From: Xenococcus sp. PCC 7305
GTDB taxonomy: Bacteria > Cyanobacteriota > Cyanobacteriia > Cyanobacteriales > Xenococcaceae
Assembly: GCF_000332055.1 (NCBI RefSeq)
Contig: NZ_ALVZ01000228.1
Coordinates: 27,204-91,203 of the forward strand
Direction of reading: 5' to 3'
Length of the DNA stretch: 64,000 bases
Below are positions 1-9,153 of the stretch, one piece after another. The translations under genes were made by a program, and so were the position numbers. Each line of letters begins with the position of its first letter. Positions within the stretch are counted from its first letter, which is position 1. Under the pieces are notes generated by a model, which worked only from the letters and a program-made list of their open reading frames with translations, ran no database searches and was not told the DNA's origin.

Positions 1-28
1 TTAGGGGTGATTGGCAAATCACTCCTAA
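1..28. other. Inverted repeat at window edge, possible terminator of an upstream gene
   Basis: TTAGGGGTGATT and AATCACTCCTAA face each other across a 4-base GGCA loop, with one mismatch in a 12-bp stem. No long T tract follows on the plus strand, so a rho-independent terminator is only possible. It may serve a gene that lies left of the window. Confidence 0.4.
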
Positions 29-90
29 GTTTGGAGAATACATGCAAATAAATGAGATAATTTTTCTGGATTAACTAAAAAGTAAAACTG

Positions 91-1758
91 ATGAGAAAAT
101 ATTGGCAAGCTTTAATCGCTTTTGCGTTAGTAATCTTACTGAATGTCATAGCCAGTCCCTCAGTTCACTCCCAAGAAGATACCACCACTGGGGATAAAAT
201 CGATGGTTTTCCTGTGCTTTTGGCCGATGAAACCCTGTTTGTGATCCAAGCCAACGTCGGATCATTCTCCTCTGAAGAGCGAGCCCAAACCATTACAAAT
301 CGCATCCAAAGAGTTGCCGAGGATGAGTCAATAGACCTCAATTTGCTGAGACTTGCAGAACAGGATGTTACCACAAGTATTTTTATTGACAAAAAAATAC
401 TAGTTACGCTAACAGAGGCCGATGCCAAGGCCGCCCAGATATCTAGAACCGAGCTAGCCAATGAACATCTGGCCAAAATCCAAGATTCCCTGCAAACCTA
501 TAGACAAGAGCGCAGTGCAAAATACCTAATTAGAGCAATTATTTATTCGGTTATTGCAACGGTTCTGTTAATTCTTGTTCAGTTCATTTTAAACAAAATA
601 TTCCCCAGAATTTATAGTTTGCTAGATTCTTGGAGGGAAAGCCGAATTCCGAGTATCAGAATTCAAAATGTGGAGCTAGTCAGGTCTTCTTTATTGACAG
701 TCGTCTTAAAGCGTCTAGTGAAACTAATTCATTGGTCGGTGATTTTGTTTGTTCTATACCTCTATTTTCCTTTTGTCTTTAGTTTCTTTCCCTGGACAAA
801 AGCATTAGGTAAAAATCTCTTCAGCTATCTTTTTGCCGCTTTCGAGCAGGTTTTTCAGGGCTTTATCAACTATCTCCCCAATTTATTCGTAATCGCAGTT
901 ATTATCCTCTTTACTTATTATATTATTCGCTTTGTTAAGCTTATTTTCGGAGAGCTCCAGCGGGGAGAAATTGCTTTTCCCGGCTTCTATCAAGAATGGG
1001 CAGCCCCAACCTATAAATTATCTTTTTTCCTGATCTTGGCTCTGGCAGTGGTTATTGCTTTTCCCTATCTACCTGGCTCGGGCTCTCCTGCTTTTCAAGG
1101 TGTTTCTCTGTTTCTGGGTTTGTTGCTGTCTCTTGGTTCTACCGCTGCTGTTGCCAATATTGTTGGCGGAGTCATCCTCATTTACACTCGTGCCTTTGAA
1201 GTAGGCGATCGCGTTCAGATCGGCGATGCCGTGGGTGATATTGTCGCCAAAACCCTTCTGGTCACTCGTTTACGCACGCCAAAAAATATGGTGATTACCA
1301 TGCCCAATTCAACGGTGCTTTCTAGTAATGTGGTCAACTTCAGCGCAACAGTCCGAGATCCCGAAACCCCACCCTTGATTCTCCACACGACAATTACCCT
1401 GGGCTATGATGTTCCCTGGCGAAAAGTCCATCAGGTGTTAACGGATGCCGCGATCGCAACCGAGCATATTTTGAGTGACCCCGCTCCTTTTATCCTACAA
1501 ACTAGTTTGGATGATTTTTATGTTAGCTATGAGTTGAATGCCTATACAAACCGTCCTCTGATAATGTCAAATATCTATTCTCAATTGCATCAGCATCTTC
1601 AAGATAAATGTAATGAAGCAGATATTGAGATTCTCTCACCTCACTACTCTGCACTGCGAGATGGTCATCAGATTACTATTCCTGCAAATTATTTACCCAA
1701 CGACTATAATGCTCCTGGATTTAGGATGGCTCCTCCCGATAAACCAGATAACTCATGA
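91..1758 (+). CDS. MscS family mechanosensitive ion channel
   Basis: Predicted small-conductance mechanosensitive channel that would release solutes across the inner membrane on osmotic downshock. Residues 1-27 look like a cleavable signal peptide. About 120 residues of periplasmic domain follow, then several membrane helices between roughly 145 and 375. The MscS core lies after that: a Gly/Ala-rich pore helix, then the beta domain with GDRVQIGDAVGDI and the VITMPNS motif. At 555 residues it is much longer than E. coli MscS (about 286). A second MscS gene lies 2 kb downstream, separated by rimK and an aspartoacylase-like gene. ATG start. The family call is firm; gating and ion preference cannot be read from the sequence. 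Confidence 0.9.
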   Translation: MRKYWQALIAFALVILLNVIASPSVHSQEDTTTGDKIDGFPVLLADETLFVIQANVGSFSSEERAQTITNRIQRVAEDESIDLNLLRLAEQDVTTSIFIDKKILVTLTEADAKAAQISRTELANEHLAKIQDSLQTYRQERSAKYLIRAIIYSVIATVLLILVQFILNKIFPRIYSLLDSWRESRIPSIRIQNVELVRSSLLTVVLKRLVKLIHWSVILFVLYLYFPFVFSFFPWTKALGKNLFSYLFAAFEQVFQGFINYLPNLFVIAVIILFTYYIIRFVKLIFGELQRGEIAFPGFYQEWAAPTYKLSFFLILALAVVIAFPYLPGSGSPAFQGVSLFLGLLLSLGSTAAVANIVGGVILIYTRAFEVGDRVQIGDAVGDIVAKTLLVTRLRTPKNMVITMPNSTVLSSNVVNFSATVRDPETPPLILHTTITLGYDVPWRKVHQVLTDAAIATEHILSDPAPFILQTSLDDFYVSYELNAYTNRPLIMSNIYSQLHQHLQDKCNEADIEILSPHYSALRDGHQITIPANYLPNDYNAPGFRMAPPDKPDNS

Positions 1759-1825
1759 TCGAGAAGTCTAATGAATCATTATAGAAGCCAAGTCATTAAA
1801 ATAACGGGAAAAGTAACTATATAAG

Positions 1826-2731
1826 ATGAAAATTGCTATTTTGTCGCAAGATGCTACTCTCTACTCAACTAGAAGGCTTCGAGAGGCAGGGGAAGCTCAA
1901 GGACATAATATTCAGGTGATTGACTATCTGCGTTGCTACATGAATATCACCTCCCATCGACCTTCCATCGTTTACAAAGGAAAACCTTTAGAAAATTTTG
2001 ATGCGATTATTCCCCGAATTGGCGCATCCCGAACTTTTTATGGTACGGCTGTGGTTCGTCAGTTTGAGGTGATGGGAGTTTTTGCGACAAATGAATCCCA
2101 GGCAATTTCCCGTTCTCGCGACAAATTGCGTTGCTTACAAATTTTGGCTAAGCAGGGCATCGGGTTGCCGGTAACAGGCTTTGCCCATGCTACCCAAGAT
2201 ATTGACGGTTTGATAGAAACTGTAGGAGGTGCACCCTTAGTCATTAAGTTGCTCGAAGGTACCCAGGGAATCGGAGTGGTTTTAGCCGAAACTTCTCAAG
2301 CGGCAAAATCTGTTATTGAAGCCTTTCGTGGTTTGGATGCCAATATTCTTGTGCAAGAATATATTAAAGAGGCTAAAGGAGCTGATTTACGTTGTTTTGT
2401 GATTGGGGGCAAGGTCATAGCATCCATGAAACGTCAGGGAGCAGCAGGAGAATTTCGTTCTAATCTGCATCGCGGAGGCCGAGCTACTAAGATTAAATTA
2501 ACTCCCGAAGAAAAAAGTACTGCAATTAGGGCAGCAAAAGCCATGGGGTTAGGTGTGGCTGGAGTGGATTTGTTGCGTTCCCATCATGGGCCAGTAGTAA
2601 TAGAAGTTAATTCTTCTCCTGGCTTGGAAGGAATTGAAAAAGTCACCACAATAGATGTTGCTGGCAAAATAATTGAATATATTGCCAAAAATGCTGAAGC
2701 GAGCAAAACTCGAGATCGCATTAAATATTAG
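1826..2731 (+). CDS. rimK: RimK-type ATP-grasp glutamate ligase
   Basis: ATP-grasp ligase of the RimK family. In E. coli RimK adds glutamate residues to the C-terminus of ribosomal protein S6 and can make poly-alpha-glutamate. Length (301 aa) matches E. coli RimK (300). Visible features are the family N-terminus (MKIAILSQD), the ATP-grasp lysines around [13 protein letters not shown], the [16 protein letters not shown] stretch, and the metal-binding [14 protein letters not shown] segment near the C-terminus. A TTG-started aspartoacylase-like gene follows 24 bases downstream on the same strand, so the two are probably co-transcribed. Whether S6 is the substrate here is inferred; other RimK-like ligases modify different acceptors. 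Confidence 0.9.
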   Translation: MKIAILSQDATLYSTRRLREAGEAQGHNIQVIDYLRCYMNITSHRPSIVYKGKPLENFDAIIPRIGASRTFYGTAVVRQFEVMGVFATNESQAISRSRDKLRCLQILAKQGIGLPVTGFAHATQDIDGLIETVGGAPLVIKLLEGTQGIGVVLAETSQAAKSVIEAFRGLDANILVQEYIKEAKGADLRCFVIGGKVIASMKRQGAAGEFRSNLHRGGRATKIKLTPEEKSTAIRAAKAMGLGVAGVDLLRSHHGPVVIEVNSSPGLEGIEKVTTIDVAGKIIEYIAKNAEASKTRDRIKY

Positions 2732-2755
2732 ATAATTCCATTCCAGAACAAGACT

Positions 2756-3721
2756 TTGAACGATAATCCCCAGGAAAATACGATTGAAATTGCCAAGGAA
2801 ATTATTCCCCCAGGGCGATCGCGACGCTTGGATCTCCCCGTGAGCCGTTTGCCGACCCAAACTTTGTTATCGCTTCCCGTGACTATTGTTAATGGCCTCG
2901 ATCCAGGCCCGAAATTATGGCTGAGTGCAGCGATTCACGGAGATGAGCTTAATGGGGTAGAGATCATTCGTCAGGTATTGGCACAAATTAGACCCGAGAA
3001 GTTGCGAGGAACTTTGCTGGCTGTCCCGATTGTTAATGTTTTTGGTTTTATTGAGCAGTCTCGTTATCTTCCCGATCGCCGAGACCTGAATCGCAGTTTT
3101 CCTGGTTCTGAGAAGGGTTCTTTGGCTTCTCGTTTAGCGTTTTTGTTTATGCGAGAGATTGTTAGTCAGAGTACTCACGGTATTGATTTACATACAGCGG
3201 CCATTAATCGAGTAAATTTACCTCAAATTCGCGGCAATCTCCAAGATCCCGAAACCCATCGTTGCGCCAAGGCTTTTGGGACAAAAATTATGCTCCATGC
3301 CAACACCAGAGATGGCTCTTTGCGCCAAGCGGCCACTAAGAAGGGAATCCCTGTTTTACTATATGAAGCAGGGGAAGCCTTACGATTTAATGCTGAGGCG
3401 ATCGCGATCGGAGTTCAAGGCATTTTGCGGGTGATGAATTGCTTAGATATGTACGATTTAGCAGAAACTGTTTCTGAAACTGAAACAATTGAAGTTACGA
3501 GTAGCAAATGGATTCGGGCCTCTCGGGGTGGGATATTTCATTTAGGGGTAAATCTTGGGGAAAAAGTCGTTAAAAAGCAAGAATTGGGCTTTATTACCGA
3601 TGCTGTGGGGGAATCTCAGATTAAAGTTCGTGCCAGCGTCTCAGGAATCGTCTTGAGTTACAGTTTAAATCCCTTGGTCAATCAAGGTGATGCGATCGTG
3701 CACTTGGCGATTATCAACTAA
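2756..3721 (+). CDS. Succinylglutamate desuccinylase/aspartoacylase family zinc hydrolase
   Basis: M14-like zinc carboxypeptidase-fold hydrolase of the AstE/aspartoacylase family. These enzymes cleave an acyl-amino-acid amide bond. Zinc-ligand motifs are visible: AIHGDELNGVEI (His and Glu), then DLNRSFPG and GIDLHTA (His). A beta-rich C-terminal domain of about 80 residues follows, as in the deacylase branch. The start is a TTG with no strong Shine-Dalgarno, 24 bases after the rimK stop, which suggests coupling to rimK. Since RimK joins glutamates, a partner that trims glutamyl or acyl-glutamate bonds is plausible, but that is inference. Length (321 aa) is normal. Confidence 0.82.
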   Translation: MNDNPQENTIEIAKEIIPPGRSRRLDLPVSRLPTQTLLSLPVTIVNGLDPGPKLWLSAAIHGDELNGVEIIRQVLAQIRPEKLRGTLLAVPIVNVFGFIEQSRYLPDRRDLNRSFPGSEKGSLASRLAFLFMREIVSQSTHGIDLHTAAINRVNLPQIRGNLQDPETHRCAKAFGTKIMLHANTRDGSLRQAATKKGIPVLLYEAGEALRFNAEAIAIGVQGILRVMNCLDMYDLAETVSETETIEVTSSKWIRASRGGIFHLGVNLGEKVVKKQELGFITDAVGESQIKVRASVSGIVLSYSLNPLVNQGDAIVHLAIIN

Positions 3722-3837
3722 ATTTTCTGCTTATTAAGCTTCTTCTTAAAGTATCCATAAAGCTGCCAATTTTATCTAAACTTCTAAGAAATCAATACTT
3801 AGCCATCAATGAATAGTACTTAATAACAATTATTTAC

Positions 3838-5391
3838 ATGAGAAAAAAATTACCCCAATTCCTCTTAGTTATTATTATTTGGTTAGGTTTGTTCCTAATA
3901 CCTGCTTTCGCACAAGCTAATGACCAAGAGACAATAGAAATTGATGGGCGACAACTTTTTGAAGTAGCCGATTATGATACATTTCCTGCAGAAGTACGAG
4001 CTAATTGGGTCAATTATCAAATAAAAGCAGTAGTTGAATCGGGTGAGAAGCCACAAACTACAATTGAAATTCGCAATAAATTGCCAATTATTATTTTAAA
4101 TAATCGCTATTTGTTAACTGTTACCCGAAAAGATACTTCTCCAATCAATTCTCCTCGGGAACAAGCTGACATTTGGGCAGATAAAATTACTCAAGCAGTA
4201 GAAAAATCTCAAAAAGAAAGGAATGAATCCTATCTAACTCGACGATTATTTTTGGCTTTTACTCTCCTGGTTCTATCATCTGTAATTAATTGGTTGTTAG
4301 GAAAATTTTGGCAGAAGGCAATTTATTTTTGTTCGAAAATTTTCAACTTAGATCGTAGTAATTCAGAATCAAATAAGAATAAAGCCTTAACTTTAGGGTT
4401 AAGTTTTTCTCTATTATTAATCAGGATTAGCCTGTGGTTAGTCGCGACTATTTATATTACTAACCTTTTTCCCCTAACCAGATCCTGGAGTTATCGAATT
4501 AAAACACGTTTGATAGAAAGCTTTACTATTTCCTTGATTTCTATTGGTAATAATTCTTATTCATTACTTGATTTTTTATTCTTAGCTGTTTTAGAAATTA
4601 CTTTATTTATAGTAGCCAATGTTCTAGCTAATTTCCTGCTGAAGCGAGTGTTAATACTAACTCAAATTAGTCGCGGAGTACGAGAAGCGATCGCTCTTGT
4701 GGTTAAATATGTTTTTATCTTTATTGGGACTATTGTATTGCTACAGGTTTGGGGCTTTGATCTTAGTTCTTTAACGATTTTAGCTAGTGCTTTTGGGGTA
4801 GCAATTGGTTTTGGGTTTCAGGATATTGCGAAGAATTTTGGTAGTGGCTTAGTTTTGTTGTTTGAACGTCCAATTCAAGTTGGTGATTTTGTAGAGGTTA
4901 ATCAGTATGCAGGGATCATAGAATATATTGGCCCTCGTAGTACATTAATTAAAACTCTAGATCAAATCTCGATTATCGTCCCAAATTCTCGTTTCCTAGA
5001 GAGTGAAGTCATTAATTGGAGTCATAATAATCCTATTTCTCGCTTACATATTCCCATTGGAGTTTCCTATGATTCTGAAGTTCAATTAGTTAAGACAGCG
5101 CTGTTAGAAGCAAGTAAAAAATGTTCAGATGTATTAAGTTTTCCTCCTCCTCAAGTGCTACTTTTAGGGTTTGGCGATAGTGCCATCAATTTTGAATTAT
5201 TAGTCTGGATGGCACAACCTCAAAAACAATCGATAATTAAAAGTGAACTTTATTTTGCTATTAGTACATCTTTCAACAATCATCATATAGAAATTCCTTA
5301 TCCCCAACAGGATATCAATTTACGTTCTGCCATATTTCCTGTCCCAGGAGCAGTCGAAGTCAAAAATTCCCATGAGGATCAAGCTGGTTGA
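3838..5391 (+). CDS. MscS family mechanosensitive ion channel (second copy)
   Basis: Second MscS-type channel. Residues 1-25 form a signal peptide ending AFA before QAND. A periplasmic part of about 105 residues follows, then membrane helices near 135-155, 190-210, 240-265 and 285-305. The pore helix and beta domain show AFGVAIGFGFQDIAKNFGSG, GDFVEVNQYAGIIEYIG and IIVPNSRFLESEVINW. This sequence is closer to the classic MscS/YbdG core than the gene at 91-1758, so the two are paralogues and not a recent duplication. It probably has its own promoter, since 116 bases separate it from the previous stop. AT-rich; ATG start. Confidence 0.9.
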   Translation: MRKKLPQFLLVIIIWLGLFLIPAFAQANDQETIEIDGRQLFEVADYDTFPAEVRANWVNYQIKAVVESGEKPQTTIEIRNKLPIIILNNRYLLTVTRKDTSPINSPREQADIWADKITQAVEKSQKERNESYLTRRLFLAFTLLVLSSVINWLLGKFWQKAIYFCSKIFNLDRSNSESNKNKALTLGLSFSLLLIRISLWLVATIYITNLFPLTRSWSYRIKTRLIESFTISLISIGNNSYSLLDFLFLAVLEITLFIVANVLANFLLKRVLILTQISRGVREAIALVVKYVFIFIGTIVLLQVWGFDLSSLTILASAFGVAIGFGFQDIAKNFGSGLVLLFERPIQVGDFVEVNQYAGIIEYIGPRSTLIKTLDQISIIVPNSRFLESEVINWSHNNPISRLHIPIGVSYDSEVQLVKTALLEASKKCSDVLSFPPPQVLLLGFGDSAINFELLVWMAQPQKQSIIKSELYFAISTSFNNHHIEIPYPQQDINLRSAIFPVPGAVEVKNSHEDQAG

Positions 5392-5602
5392 ATTGCTTAA
5401 AAAGAGTATAAATAAACACATTTACTAGAAACAGTCAATTAAGCATAAAGTAGACGGCCTTAAACATTTTTAAGTAACGTGAGTTCGATGAGTACAAAAT
5501 TTATTAGTTCTGAATAGGGACTTGGGGATTTAGGGAAAAGCCTATTACTTGGTTTTTTAATTTGGAAAATTTAATCAAAAAGAAAATTTGTCGAACTGAA
5601 GT

Positions 5603-7309
5603 TCAAGTAGAGGCTAATATTTTTTGAGTTTCGGATCTTCCTGCTTGGCGCAACTTTCTCATCATCTGAAAACTAACAAAAGTAATGGCTAGCCATTGCC
5701 CCAAAACTCCTAAGATTAAAGCTGAAACATTTGCGTATTCTATGCCGACAAAAGGAACACTAGAAAAGAACCAAGCTAGTGGGACATTTTGAGGTGTCAC
5801 ATCGGCGATCGCAAACAAAATTGGTGGCAGCAGGATCAATAGCGAAATCGTGATCGATGTCCAGAGCACTCTTTTATGGCTTTTCATGAGCAACATCCAT
5901 TGCACAATCACTGAATACAATAAAATCATTCCCATCGTTAAAACAAACCCGCCGATAGCCTCGGCTCCTGCTTTTTGTGACGGAAATATTAGCAATCCCA
6001 TTGCAATAATAATTATCGTAATGGCCGCATTAATTGCGATCGCAACTGAAGAGGGACTTTTCTCGCCAAAAACTAATTCTTGAACTAATGATTTGCCATT
6101 TTTGCTCAGTTGATGTCGATATCTTGCCCAATCATATAATTTTTGACGATGAGGACTCAAAGCAGCAACCAATCCTAACAACATCGCAAATAATAGGCAT
6201 TGTAAAATGATGAAATTCTCAGCAAGCTTGTTATAGTCACCATTAATTTGCAAAGTGAATCCCAGGGAGATCGCGACAAACCATCCTGTGATCCAATAGC
6301 TTTGTTTTTTACTAAAAATAGTACTAGTTGGGTTATGGAAAAGACGTGTTGCCCCCTGCCAAAGCCAATAAGTCCATAAACAATAGTTGAACAGAATAAA
6401 GCCCATTCCTGTAATTGCGTTTGACCATAAATGCTGACCGTAAAATGATAACTGACTTAAAGAATTAAGATCAATATAATCTACTAAATCACCAGCAACA
6501 GAAATTGGCTCCAGCACATAAGTCAGTGCAAGAATGGGGTTAAATATTAATAGCCATTCTGCCAGGGAATTATTAATGTCATAATTATCAAAAAATATAC
6601 AAGTAGTTATCAAAAAAAAGCAAGCAACAACAAATGTTGCGATCCAAGGTTTTAATTCTGATTTTTCCATTCTTACCAAGGCAAATAACCCGGAAAAACT
6701 ATAAACAAAGGCGCAACCTGCTATAACAATAAGATCAAAAGATAATATTAAATACCAAGGAATATTTGCTTTCAAAGCAGATATCAAATGTAAAGGAAAG
6801 ATTGTCGCAACAAAAAAATTAACCAGTATGGGAACTCCCACTATTTTCCCAAATAATATCTTGCTAGCTGATTGGGGACTCAGACGAATAAAATTTAAGG
6901 TTCCCGTTTTTTCTTCTTGAACAAGATCGGCAATTATCATAAAAGTGCTAATTACTAAGAGAATGACAATACTAGCAATAGTGAAAAAGATAAAAATATC
7001 ATGCCAAAATAATTCCCAATTTATTGACCAACCCTTAATATTCTTTAGACAGAGAGATTTGGTGGCATGGTTATCTCTTAGACCTGTACAGTAACGACTA
7101 TATTGAAGTCTTTTCTGTGCTATATCTGGTAGCTTGCCAAAATAAAGTGCGACCACAAATATCTGCACCAGCATAGAAAGTAAAGAAGTAATAAAAATAT
7201 TTTTGCCACTTATTTTACCTATGATTTCCCGAAATAGCTGGGGATTAGCTTCTAAAGGATTAAAAATTTTTAATTGACCCCTTCGTAATGTCTGGAGTTT
7301 TTTATTCAT
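5603..7309 (-). CDS. ABC transporter permease (ABC-2 type)
   Basis: Membrane subunit of an ABC-2 type exporter. It shows about a dozen hydrophobic helices, an early signature (DLVQEEKTGTLNFIRLSPQSA) typical of ABC-2 permeases, and no ATPase motifs of its own. The start is placed at the ATG at 7309. The open frame runs a further 13 codons upstream to 7348, but those residues resemble translated spacer. The ATPase gene lies upstream on the same strand (stop at 7438, gap 128 bases), so the two should form one exporter. The substrate cannot be predicted. The last 20 residues are soluble and polar. Confidence 0.8.
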   Translation of the reverse strand: MNKKLQTLRRGQLKIFNPLEANPQLFREIIGKISGKNIFITSLLSMLVQIFVVALYFGKLPDIAQKRLQYSRYCTGLRDNHATKSLCLKNIKGWSINWELFWHDIFIFFTIASIVILLVISTFMIIADLVQEEKTGTLNFIRLSPQSASKILFGKIVGVPILVNFFVATIFPLHLISALKANIPWYLILSFDLIVIAGCAFVYSFSGLFALVRMEKSELKPWIATFVVACFFLITTCIFFDNYDINNSLAEWLLIFNPILALTYVLEPISVAGDLVDYIDLNSLSQLSFYGQHLWSNAITGMGFILFNYCLWTYWLWQGATRLFHNPTSTIFSKKQSYWITGWFVAISLGFTLQINGDYNKLAENFIILQCLLFAMLLGLVAALSPHRQKLYDWARYRHQLSKNGKSLVQELVFGEKSPSSVAIAINAAITIIIIAMGLLIFPSQKAGAEAIGGFVLTMGMILLYSVIVQWMLLMKSHKRVLWTSITISLLILLPPILFAIADVTPQNVPLAWFFSSVPFVGIEYANVSALILGVLGQWLAITFVSFQMMRKLRQAGRSETQKILAST

Positions 7310-7437
7310 AATTTTTAAAGATAATTTAAGAATAGAAATATTTGTCACTTAACACGAATCAGCGAGCTATTCACTCGGAATCATAAAAAATTAAAAGTAA
7401 CTTGTAAGGACAAATTGGGCTTGTGGAAATAAAATTT

Positions 7438-8370
7438 CTACAATCTGTATTTCAAAAAAATCTCTTCTAAGTCTTCTTGCGCACAAGTAAATTCTAGAAC
7501 AGAAATTCCTGCTGCGATAAGAGACCTTAATAACTCTACTCTATCCGCTTCTGCCCCTAAAAACCCAACTTTGAGACCATTTTTCTCTGGAATGTCTGAC
7601 CATTCTGTCACCGAAGGATTATTTTTGAGTTCTTTTTTCAGTACTGTCAAATCTCCCAAAATGCTGATCATCAAATATTGATTGGACAAACGAGCATAAA
7701 TATCAGTCAAAGATGCAGTTTCTACTAAAAAACCAAACTCCATAATCCCGATAGAAGTGCATAGTTCGGCCAGGTCACTCAATACATGGGAAGAAATTAA
7801 TACTGTCATGCCCGCTTCCTGTAGAACCTTAATAATCTCGCGAAACTGCATCCGCGCGATCGGATCTAAACCAGACACAGGTTCATCCAATAATAAGATT
7901 ATTGGTTCATGAATAATGGTTCTGGCTAAACTCAATCTTTGTCTCATGCCCCGAGAAAGAGTGGCAATTTTGCTTTTATGCTTATGCTCTAATTGGATTA
8001 ACTCTAATACTTCATAAAGGCGACGACGGCGACGCTGCGGTGTTAGGCGGTAGAGTCTGGCAAAATAATCGAGATAATCCCAAACTGTCAGTTCATCGTA
8101 TAAAGGATAATCATCCGGTAGATAACCAATATGCTGCTTGAGCATTGCACTACTGCTATCGAGGAGCAGGCGATCGCCATTTAAATAGATTTCGCCACAA
8201 CTAGGCTCCATTGCCGCAGCTAGCATTTTGATTAATGTCGTCTTTCCTGCCCCATTGGCTCCAATGAGGCCAAAAACTTCCCCAGCCTGAATCTCTAGGT
8301 CAACGTCATTAACCGCAATCTGATCTTCAAACTTTTTCGTTAAACCATAAGTCGCGATCGCCTTAAACAT
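7438..8370 (-). CDS. ABC transporter ATP-binding protein
   Basis: ATPase subunit partnering the permease at 5603-7309. Walker A is GANGAGKTT, the signature is LSRGMRQRLSLAR, Walker B is IILLLDEPVSGLDP, and the H-loop is VLISSHV. Residues 1-225 form the nucleotide-binding domain. Residues 226-310 form the small C-terminal domain seen in ABC-2 drug/lipid exporter ATPases. Length 310 is normal. The Rof-like gene ends 25 bases upstream on the same strand, so the likely transcript order is Rof-like, ATPase, permease. Confidence 0.92.
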   Translation of the reverse strand: MFKAIATYGLTKKFEDQIAVNDVDLEIQAGEVFGLIGANGAGKTTLIKMLAAAMEPSCGEIYLNGDRLLLDSSSAMLKQHIGYLPDDYPLYDELTVWDYLDYFARLYRLTPQRRRRRLYEVLELIQLEHKHKSKIATLSRGMRQRLSLARTIIHEPIILLLDEPVSGLDPIARMQFREIIKVLQEAGMTVLISSHVLSDLAELCTSIGIMEFGFLVETASLTDIYARLSNQYLMISILGDLTVLKKELKNNPSVTEWSDIPEKNGLKVGFLGAEADRVELLRSLIAAGISVLEFTCAQEDLEEIFLKYRL

Positions 8371-8395
8371 TAAGTATTACATTGTGTAGTCAATC

Positions 8396-8647
8396 TCAAT
8401 TCTGCGCGATTTCTTCAATTCTGTCGAGGCGAATTTTTGACCCGTCGCTAACTTGACACCAATCAGCACCATCAAGAGCATAGAGACCGATTATTTGACC
8501 TCTGACATGGGCAAACTGACCTTCTTCATCAATATAAGTGAGGCAACATTCTTTTTTTTGAGAGAGAATCTTTGCTAAATGATCATTTAAATCACAGCTT
8601 ATGGGTTTATAGTTTAAATCACAGCTTTCAGGGGTATGGTCACTCAT
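8396..8647 (-). CDS. Small Rof-like (Rho-binding antiterminator fold) protein
   Basis: An 83-residue protein. Its core YKPISCD..DHL...LTYID....RLDRIEEI lines up by eye with E. coli Rof/YaeO (YQPINCDDYDNL...LRLDKITSF), a small Sm-like-fold protein that binds Rho and blocks termination. The start is placed at the ATG at 8647; a longer frame reaches 8764 but its extra 39 residues look like spacer. A 15-base direct repeat (8586-8600 and 8613-8627, 27 apart) creates an in-frame SCDLN duplication near the N-terminus. Most cyanobacteria are thought to lack Rho, so the role may differ. It lies 25 bases before the ABC ATPase gene. Confidence 0.6.
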   Translation of the reverse strand: MSDHTPESCDLNYKPISCDLNDHLAKILSQKKECCLTYIDEEGQFAHVRGQIIGLYALDGADWCQVSDGSKIRLDRIEEIAQN

Positions 8648-9153
8648 TATTATTGTTGCTCGGTATTTTTGTTGACAAAAATCAATGAGGCTTGCAAAAG
8701 TTGTCCTGAAATCATCAAAAACTTTTTTACGGAGAAAATTAATTACAAAATTAACCGTACTCAATTAATTCATTGTCATCCTAACGCAATTTTATTAACA
8801 AAAAGTAAAGTTTTCCTGGCCACCTATTTTTTTAAAACCTTAGTTAAAGTTAAAACACGGCTTTTTAGTAACTATTTGTTAGCAAATGTTAGTAAAATTT
8901 GAATAAAAGTATCACACAACGCTAAGAACTAATAATTTTTTCCCGATTTGACGAGGAAAGCATTTTCTGGTCATTATTATCTTATAAGTTGAAGCTATAA
9001 TTTCTATAACTATTAATTATTCCATATAAGATAAACATTTACCTAGTTCTGTGCTCCTGCAGAGTGGCTTGACAGATTTTATTTGTCGAATGCACACCAG
9101 GAGAAAAACACTCGTTAGATTTAACTACAATTATACTTAGGAAGATTGCTAGA
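8648..9153. other. Spacer without a supported gene
   Basis: About 500 bases between divergent genes. It is AT-rich and should hold the promoters of the minus-strand Rof/ABC operon and of the plus-strand J-domain gene. Short open frames on both strands have low-complexity translations and no family resemblance. I see no clear repeat, RNA gene or terminator. Confidence 0.5.

Noticed and set aside
8636..8902. 88-residue frame on the plus strand
   Set aside because: It overlaps the Rof-like gene start and AT-rich spacer and has no family resemblance.
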